Below are positions 55,801 through 64,000 of a DNA stretch of 64,000 bases, one piece after another. Location of the stretch: contig JALIRH010000140.1 in assembly GCA_023055505.1 (NCBI GenBank), positions 310,001 through 374,000 on the forward strand, read 5' to 3'. Below the pieces are notes generated by a model. The model saw only the letters and a list, made by a program, of their open reading frames with translations. It ran no database searches and was not told where the DNA came from. The position numbers and the translations under genes were made by a program. This stretch comes from Callipepla californica brunnescens (Eukaryota > Chordata > Aves > Galliformes > Odontophoridae). Numbering within the stretch: the stretch's first letter is position 1; the number at the start of each line of letters is the position of its first letter.

Positions 55801-58519
55801 AACACCTAACATGGAATTAGAATGCCTCTTTCTCATTCGTTGTAACATCTCCTATGCAGACTCAGATTTTTCACCTCCTGGTTCAGCAATGGCTGAGAAG
55901 AAAAAGGAGCTGGGTGGACTGCAGGAAGGTCATACGCCTGTAACAACAACTTCTAATCATTCCCATCCACATGCTGAGGCATACCACAGATCAGTGACCG
56001 TTTTCACAACTTTTACTCAAAGATATTTTCAGTAGCCACTTACACTCAAATCACAAGGAGAAATATAGTAGAAATAGATCACTCAGCAGATAATGCTTTG
56101 TTTGAGGGTTTTTTTTGTTTTTGTTTATTTTAAAGTAAGAGTTTACAGTACTAGATTCATGAAATAGTCATTACAAGCTATTACATCGGCCATCCTAGGA
56201 GGAATAAGTTATTAGGTAATTGATATTGATAGTTTTAAAATCAAGATAGCACCAGCAAAATTGTAATTACGGACAGAGATCTCCTCTGAGTTAGGATAAG
56301 GAACATACAATTTTGTAGCATATACAATGAATAAATATTGAAAGCTTATGCAAAGCAGTAATCCATCATTTGTGTCAAATATGATGGTGCAGTCACGCAG
56401 TAAATGCATGTTGTCTGCTACTGATTAAACAGACATGACTGCTGCTGAATCATGGAACTGTGTTCCTCTGCATCCCATCTGCTATTGATAACAGATGCAA
56501 ATATGTAAGAATGAAAGTAATGAAGAACTGCAGTAAATACACGAATAGATGAGTAAGCACATAAAGTGTCAGCATGAAAAAAGAAGAAGAAATGATATTC
56601 TCATAATGTAAACTAAGCTAGATTATCAGGAAAAATAATACATTGTAGAAATGTGCACTGTAAACTCATTATCACTTTTCCCTCTACTTGCTCAACCAAT
56701 GTTTCTGGTTCGCATTACATTAAAATACTGGCATGATATAACATTTTAAAATCAGACCTGTTCATTAAAATACAATTTAAGGCTCATATCTAGCTAACAA
56801 CAATTATAAGCAGAGATTTCAGTACCAACATAGTCATAAAAAAATACATCAAGTTTCTGTGAATTCAACTAGTGCTAAAATTGCTAAAACAAAGATCACA
56901 ATATTCTGAATCCTTGCACAGCAAAAAACTATGATCAAATTGGCAACTGTTTCTAAAATACTGTCTACATCTGCAGGAAAAAGAGTGACCTTTAGCTACG
57001 CATTCTCCTCTTATTCCTGTAAGCGTCCTTTTTCAGTTGATGAGAATGAAGAGGCTAGATTCAGCAGTCCTAAGACTCTCAACTCATTCTCACAGAACAG
57101 ATTTATAGCCAGTCTCCATTCTGCCCTATACAAAGAGAACAAGCTATTCTTTAGATCATTCTTGCTCTAAATACGCTGAATTACACACTGGGCTTGAACA
57201 CTAGGAGTAGCATTAGCTTCTCTGTTCAGTTTCATTTTGGGGAAAGTAAAAGGCAGACAAGAGGAGAGAAATCCTTAAAAAAGCCTGTTTGCCAAATCCT
57301 AATTTACTCACAGAGAATACAGGAACAGTAGCAAAAACAAACCTATGGTGCTTGTGGATGCCGTCATAATGCTGGGTGCTGCTTGGCACTACCAGATTAC
57401 ATTTTCAGAGCATAATCAAAAACTTTACCTTTAAATGTTGTTTCCTGGACAAGGCTAATATTTCTGAGGTCACAGCGTGCACAGAAATAATTTACACTGG
57501 TTTGCAGCCTCACATCTTCTTTCATATATATCTGTACTATGAAAGAATATAGATTGCCTAGTGGTCACTAAATCTTCTCTGTGATCTACTAAAAGATCAT
57601 TGAGTTTGTGATAACTGTTTCTGGAATGTTGTGTACCCTTTAATGGGCAGTAACACCAAGAGTTGCAAGCAGTAATTCCAAATCTGTCTGTGCCAGTGTG
57701 GAATAGAGGGGAATACTTGTTCATGATGTCACATGCTGACATAGCCAAGGAAATAAATTACAGAGTCACACAATAACAAAACAACTGAATACACTTAATT
57801 CATAAAGTTGAATAGTTCATACATCTGGCTTTAATAATATATTTAAAAAAATTGCAAACAAATGCTGTTTTTAATAGAAGACAACATTTGTTTGTAACAG
57901 CAGTTATCACTCAATCAAGACAGCAATGTTTAGAAAAATCTTAGCATGTGACAGCACTACAGGTGAATGTTTTTGAAATAGAGGGTATTATAGTCCATCT
58001 GTACAGAATTGTCACTTAAATGGAAATAGCCTCAAAATTACCAGACATTGTAACAGAATGTATTGAATCACCTTTGAAAATTGCACAGTTGATGTACAAT
58101 TTGGAACCGATTAGACAGAAAATGTAGTTTTCAATGAGGAATTTTCATTTGAGAAATCTTGTTGCATAATAGTAGCACATATAGTGGTACTGACCTAGCA
58201 AATAAATAAAATGCTCCAGCTCTGAGATAGAAATTAAATTCCAGTGTAAAGTTGCTATGTGAACCACTCAAAAATCAAATTGTCATATCTCAGGCAAATC
58301 ACGGAAAATATTTGTGATAATGATTCAATTTCACTTCATCACTAAGAGTTTGAAGCTGCTCAGTGGAGATGAATTCAGCCCCAGAGAACTGTCACTCTAG
58401 TCTGTTTGTCTGAATCAAGAACTTCCTAAAAGTCCCCCTGAGGAACATTTTAGATGTTCTTTGTCCTCCCATAGAGATGTGACATCCAGTATTCCTCATT
58501 ACTGCACTAAAATAGTCTA
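52851..58519. other. Intron sequence without recognised genes
   Basis: Contains a GC-richer block at about 53640-53940 within an open frame of 144 codons (53484-53918, +), which has no recognisable domain and a low-complexity Ser/Pro/His content. The minus strand at 57470-57748 is open for 92 codons without a recognised domain. Neither is called as a gene. Confidence 0.4.
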
Positions 58520-58640
58520 GCCAAGTCTGGTACTAGTCTAGTACTGGATCTGGAGGTTGGTGGCTCTGCCATGGCAGGGGGTTGGACCTTCACGATCCTG
58601 AGTCCCTTCCGACCCAAGTCATTCTATGATTCTACAATTC
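58520..58640 (+). mobile_element. CR1 3' terminal fragment
   Basis: 'gccatggcagggggttggac', 'cacgatcctgagtcccttcc', 'gacccaagtcattctatgat' and 'tctacaattcta' mark the last 120 bp of a CR1. Confidence 0.9.
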
Positions 58641-61600
58641 TAAAGCAATTTCTGAAACTTAAGTAAAAGAGACTGCCACCCAACATGTACAGGAAACAAA
58701 ATACAGAGCAAGAATGAACATAAGAAAGTTTACAGGTTTTATCAATTGCTTATAATAGTACAGAGGCCATTTAGTCTGGAACAGTACACAGAACACTTCC
58801 CGTACCAAAGCTGAAATCTAAAGTATAAAACAACTACAGTGATAAATAAGTATACTACACCACAGAGAAAGACTAGAATATCCGTTATTTTGTTAATATC
58901 CCTAAGACATAAGTTTAGGCAAACTTCCTTACGATACTAGGAAAGCAATTATATCTTACCACAGGAAAGGATAAATAATTTCAGTACTATCAGTTCCAGC
59001 CTATCCCCCTCCAGCACTAGCTGTACTTCCGTGGGCACAAAACAAGCGTGCTGTGCTCTTGGTGGGTTTTGCAACTGCACTTGAAGTACCAAACATCCAA
59101 TTTTCAGCTCTCAAGTAGAGAAGATAAGAGAAAAACAACTACAAAAAAAGATTACAAAAAAGATTATGCCACAAAAGGAAAGTGTTCCGGCGTCAGCAGG
59201 TGAGGAGCAAAAGCCCTCAAGTAATTTCAGTACATTCTGGTACCAAACTGCAACATCAGTGAAGTTCAGGCAAGACTTTTCGCCTTTTAAAAGATGCCAT
59301 TGCATTACAAACTTCAACTTATCAACATCAGCATTACACTGATCTTCTCACAACAAACTGGATTTACAACTTGTTATCTGCTCCAGATAGTATCTCTACC
59401 TTTAATTGCTGATCCTGTCGTTGGATAAACCACGCATCTCCGAAAATGCATTATCTCCTCTATCCATAATCAGACACTATCTCAGTTCTTCCAGTTTGTC
59501 ATTCCACAGGCTCTTTCCAAGAGTAAGCCTCTGCACATCTACTTTTCCTTTTGGCTCTTCATCTTTAAGTATTTATTCAATGCACACACACAAAAAAACA
59601 ACACTTTTCCCCTCCAATTATATCCATAACTTCACCCTAGTTAAAATAATCTAGTTAATAAATGCGGCCTGTATACTGCATGGACTTGCATGTTTCCTTT
59701 AGGAGAATAAATACATGGCCTACTACACAAGGTGTAACGCTAGAATACTTAAACAGTCGCATCAAGGACAGTCAAAAACAGAAGAGAGAAGCTACCTTTT
59801 ACTGGTTCTCCATTTCAGAAAAGAAATTTCTTCACAATTTCCCCTCAGAGCTAGTGAGAAAACTAAGAATTTCAGAACCAAATATTACTTCCCTGAAACT
59901 CTCTCTCCTGTATTGGAAGCTGCCTAGCTTATTTATATGTTGGATACTGCTAAGAGCTCCAGTATGTCTTAAAATCAATAAACTCCAAATCCTCTAGGAT
60001 TTTGGATTCTCCCTCGCTCAAGTTTCATAGATTAAAATCCTTCCTTTCAGTCTTTGAAAAGCGGACAGGGATTTTGCCTGCTAAATCTACAGATTAGGAG
60101 ATTGAACACAAAGCCAGGGCGTTTTTCACGTGCAAAAATTGCAGACAACAGGCTTTCAAAATTCTCTAAGGGATCTTCAGAAAATCTACTTGTTTCCTGT
60201 ATATTAACCATAAAAGAAACAAATGTCATCCATGGTTCTTAAGGGAATCTATGTTAGATCTCTTTTGTACGGTATAGAAAGTTTTAATCTCTCACTCATG
60301 GATATAAGGTTACTTAATTCCAACTGCAGAGAACTATTCTGTTCTCCATTAGAGCTCTCTGCTTCAAGTTCCATTTTTAAAACAGAAATAAGGGTCAAGG
60401 AGGAGAGGGGTATATGTATTCAGGTCATGACACAGACCTTATTTAATGAGTCCTGGCTCACAACAGAATACCTAAATTGATAAAGACATGGGATGTTGTG
60501 AAGAATGGAAAACACCTACAGTTCAAGGTTTTTTTTTTCCCCTCAGACATTCTAAATAGTGAGTTCCAATGATTTCTCAAACTACTCTTTGTAAACTGCT
60601 TCCTATGTACTTCAGTTCTACCACAGTGTATTTTTAATATTTTTAAGGGACTATAAACTGAAAAAGGTTTTCTGATGGCTGTGTCTTTACCTATGAGAAA
60701 ATAAATGAAAGCAAGAGCATTGTTCTGTAATGTCAGTATTATCATAACTTTAATAAATGATGCACTGCAAATAGTATAAATCATTTTTACCTGAATGGTT
60801 CTCATGGCAACCTATTACAATACTCACTGATTGTAGCAACTAATAGCAGCCTTACTAAACAGCTATTTCTACAATGGACTAGTATTATTTCATACCTTCT
60901 CCTTGTAGAATCAGTGGTCCCATTTGGTGTCTTCATTTGTAAATCATGAATAATTTAAGTGGGATTTGTGGTGAGAACTGAGAGAACAAATGGAGAGCAG
61001 CAATCCTGGGAGGCAAAATGCCATAGCTGTCCATTAAGCATTATTTATAAATCACTCCCTGGAAAAGACAGGCTGTGCACTACTAGGCACTAGGCATGGC
61101 ACTAACAGTCCCTCAGGAAAAACCCTTGTCCAGCCACAGCATTGAGGCAGATGAGGTCAGAGTTCCACAGCTGTTCCCTAACAACAAGCTTTACCAATCT
61201 TAAAAGCTTTCTCTGTCCAGCTTATTAACTCCAACATGAGATTACAATGAGGTTCAGGCAGTCATGAAGCTATTTTTTTTTATTAAGCAGTCCTAATTAG
61301 ATTCTGATATCATCCGCCATTAATGCAGAGTAGTCTATGGTTTCAGTGAGAGTGAAAGCATTATTTCTAAAACTATGACAATTTAAAATGCTTCTTAATA
61401 TATTTTTGCTTCTGCATTTTTTTTCACATTGCTGTCTATATGTTATAAATAAGCTGATGTATATGAATAAGAAATAAATTTACAGGTTTTTTCTTGTATA
61501 TAGCTTTAATTAACCATATAAAACCTTGCTGAATTAGAATATTCAAGAAATTCTTATTAGTTGTCCACAATTTCTTTTTCAAACTTTCATTATTTGTCTT

Positions 61601-62824
61601 CCAAAAATAAAAGTATAATTTTAAATGATTTCTGTTGGAAGAAAAAAAAACATCATTCCCATCCTATCATTTATGTTTGACTCACTATTGTTCGTGCATT
61701 AACTTCAAAATTCAAAAGAATGCTAACACAATGTTAATATATATATGATTTTACATATATATATGATTTGTGCATCTTTGAAGACAGAAAAGTAGAGGAA
61801 ATGTAGTTTGTTGCTGAACTGTGAAAGGTGACAGAAATTGTTGTGGGAATGTATTGTGTAATAAAGAATTGTATAAAAGTTTAGCATTAAATTATAAAGA
61901 AACAATGGTCGAAGTAAGTCACTGTAACTAAGAGTATTTTCCTACTTGCCATTTTTGTTAAACATTTCTTATAAACAAAATTCTTGGTGGAGGATTAAAA
62001 CATTACAGTTGTAATTGTTGTTGTTGTTTGTTTGTATATTTTATCTTAATAGTGATATCTTGGGATTCCAAAAATCATATAAATCACATAAGTGTTCTAG
62101 TGAAGTAAAATTATCTTGTCTTGTCCCGCACCTGGTGGCCCCGAAGAAGGACAGATACATTTTTACTCTATGCATTATACCAAGTAATTCAGGAACACTA
62201 TTATAACTGTTACTTGTAAGATATAACTTCAAGCAACAGTTGTGCACAATATTTTGGAAAGCAATCCTTAATTTTATACCCTTCTTCTCAGTTGTGTTTC
62301 CACAAGTCTGTCAAATGTTTTCAGTATCTACTAATTAAGACAGATGAGTATAATGTTACAGACAACATGAAAGATCTTCCTTGGTTCTTGCCACCCCTGT
62401 GAGGTTCTTTTAACGTGTTGGCCTGGAGCATTAAGCTACTTAGTATTCAAGTTAAAGTTTAAGAATCTAAAAGAAAGCCCTTCTGTAACATTAATGGTTG
62501 CACTCAAAGTGAAAACTTGGTCCATTTGTACACCAAAATGCATATCAAATAATAAATGCCCAAAAACCTGAAATATGTTTGTTTAATTACCTCCCCAATT
62601 ACATGCATTCAGATTTAATATTTTGAATATACTTGTAAATGCTAACAGCATTTAAGAAGACAAGTGGCATTGCAAGCCTAAACCTCTGTAGGGTTTAAAG
62701 CTTACTCTGTTCTCATTTACTCTCCCACACAGACAAAGGTTCTCCTGCATTATGTTTAAGGAAAATATGCAGACTAGAACCAAGCAGATAAGAAAACACA
62801 CAGACAGTGGAAACAGGAACAGTT
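58641..62824. other. Intron sequence without recognised genes
   Basis: AT-rich, with (AT)n patches near 61735-61770. Open frames (for example 59662-59997 and 60458-60805) show no domain or splice logic. Confidence 0.4.
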
Positions 62825-64000
62825 ATCATGGGAGAGTATAGGGATGCTACTAGCTATGTAGAGATGGGGTCAGGGAGGCCAAGGCCAACTGGAACTGTAC
62901 TTCGAAAGAGGTGAGAAGAACAAGGCAGGCTTCTACAGGTACCTCAAACAAAAATGTCCAATAAAGCATACACACACTAGTAAGTAATACAGGCAGGCTG
63001 ATAACAATGGACAAGAAGAAGGCGGCAGTACTGAAATTTCTGTCTTCATTGGCAATTGCTCTTCATGCATCCTTTGAGTGGATGGGTTGGAAGTTAGGGA
63101 CTGAGGGAGCAGCGTCACTTCTGCTCTAAGCAAAAAATCAGGTTTGTGACCACATGGAGAACCTGAACATCCATAAGTTTATGGGTCTCGATGAGATGCA
63201 CACTAGAGTCCTAAGGGAATTGGCTGATATGGTCACCAAGGCACTCTCAAAGATACTTCAGAAGTAAAGGCAATCAGGTGAAGTCTCCAGTGACTTGAAA
63301 AAAGGGCAATGTCTAGACCATTTTTGAGAATTTTTGAGAAGAGTAGAAAGGATGACAAAGGGAACTACTGTCCTGTTAGCCTCAGCTCAGTGCTAAGGAA
63401 AGTCATGAAGCAAATCCTCCTGGAAGGGTTCTTTAAATGAAGCTGTGCTAAGGCAAATGAAAGAAAAAGTTAGGGGACAACCAGCATCGCTTCACCAAGG
63501 GCAATCCTGACTTATGAACCTAGCCTTCTATGATGGCATAACTACATCATAGTGGACAAGCAAAGAGCCACTGATTACATCTATCTAGACTGCAGTAAGA
63601 ACTTTAACATGGACCCCACAACAACCTTCTCTCCAAATTGGAAAGATGTGGATTTGATGTATGAATTGAATCTGACAAACAAGGAAGTGGTTGCAATTTG
63701 TACCCAGGGAGTAGAAGTCCAGATGAAGATGAGTGGCGCTCCCCAGGGGTCACTGTCAGGACCAATACTCTTTAATATCTTCATCAGCAACAACAATGGG
63801 GTTGAGTGCACCCTCAGCAAGCTTGCAGATGACATCAAGCTGTGGGGTGTAGTCAACATGCCTGAGAAAGGGGATGCTATTCAGAGATAACAGGCTCAAG
63901 AAAACATCATGTGGTTAAACAAACGCAAGGGCTCTGCCCCTCTACTTTATTCTTATGAGACCCCACCCAGAAAACTGCATCCAGCTCCGGGGCTCCCAAC
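62825..64000 (+). mobile_element. CR1 LINE, ORF2 linker and RT, dead, runs off the window
   Basis: Plus-strand pieces follow CR1 ORF2 order: LCRDGVREAKANWNCTSKEV (about 62855), ENLNIHKSMGLDEMHTRVLR (about 63160), GNYCPVSLSSVLRKVMKQIL (about 63360), [19 protein letters not shown] (about 63735) and [17 protein letters not shown] (about 63810). The RT motif FADD is LADD (changed codon at 63822-63824; the two Asp codons at 63828-63833 are kept). Several stops and frameshifts occur, and there is probably a deletion near 63900, since the next recognisable segment ('gaaaactgcatccagctccg') belongs well downstream. The copy continues past 64000. Confidence 0.88.

Noticed and set aside
57470..57748. 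92-codon minus-strand open frame
   Set aside because: No recognisable domain; no splice-site pair that would join it to CSMD1.

Overview
The window looks like an intronic stretch of a bird genome, most likely a galliform such as chicken. It is AT-rich and gene-poor. Its interspersed repeats are almost all CR1 LINE fragments ending in the bird-type tail (repeats of ATTCTATG), with no Alu, B1 or L1-like repeats. Two mariner elements have ends resembling the chicken Galluhop family, and two solo LTRs are present, one of an avian type I recognise. Species and family names come from recall of known families, not from a database search.

Only one host gene is supported. Two exons on the minus strand encode consecutive pieces of a CUB/Sushi protein. 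The exon at 26334-26528 encodes a complete Sushi (CCP) domain. The exon at 11999-12206 encodes the first half of the following CUB domain. Their order, splice sites and reading phase agree: a codon split G|CT joins them to read ...CRAEGACGG.... The protein matches my memory of CSMD1 (first Sushi, second CUB) better than CSMD2 or CSMD3. The window is therefore part of the giant CSMD1 locus, transcribed right to left: at least 37.5 kb of the intron before the Sushi exon, the exon, a 14.1 kb intron, the CUB exon, and at least 12 kb of the next intron.

Layout: 1-330 old CR1 (-); 1313-1830 internally deleted mariner (-); 5.7-6.4 kb two CR1 pieces (+); 12.0-12.2 kb CUB exon; 13.7-17.9 kb three CR1 copies (-); 17954-19242 near full-length dead mariner (+); 20.4-20.7 kb CR1 (+); 23.4-25.7 kb two older CR1 segments (+) followed by a solo LTR to 26219; 26.3-26.5 kb Sushi exon; 29.2-31.5 kb two younger CR1 copies (-); 32.6-33.1 kb CR1 mosaic; 37-41 kb three CR1 3' ends (+); 51.9-52.9 kb CR1 split by a solo LTR with a 4-bp target duplication; 58.5 kb CR1 3' end (+); 62.8-64 kb CR1 linker and reverse transcriptase region (+), running off the window. 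Most other sequence shows only simple repeats and unrecognised AT-rich intron.

I found no bacterial-style system, CRISPR array, tRNA, rRNA or new gene system. The most useful observations are the nested LTR, the mariner with two of three catalytic aspartates lost, and a strong strand bias of long A tracts.
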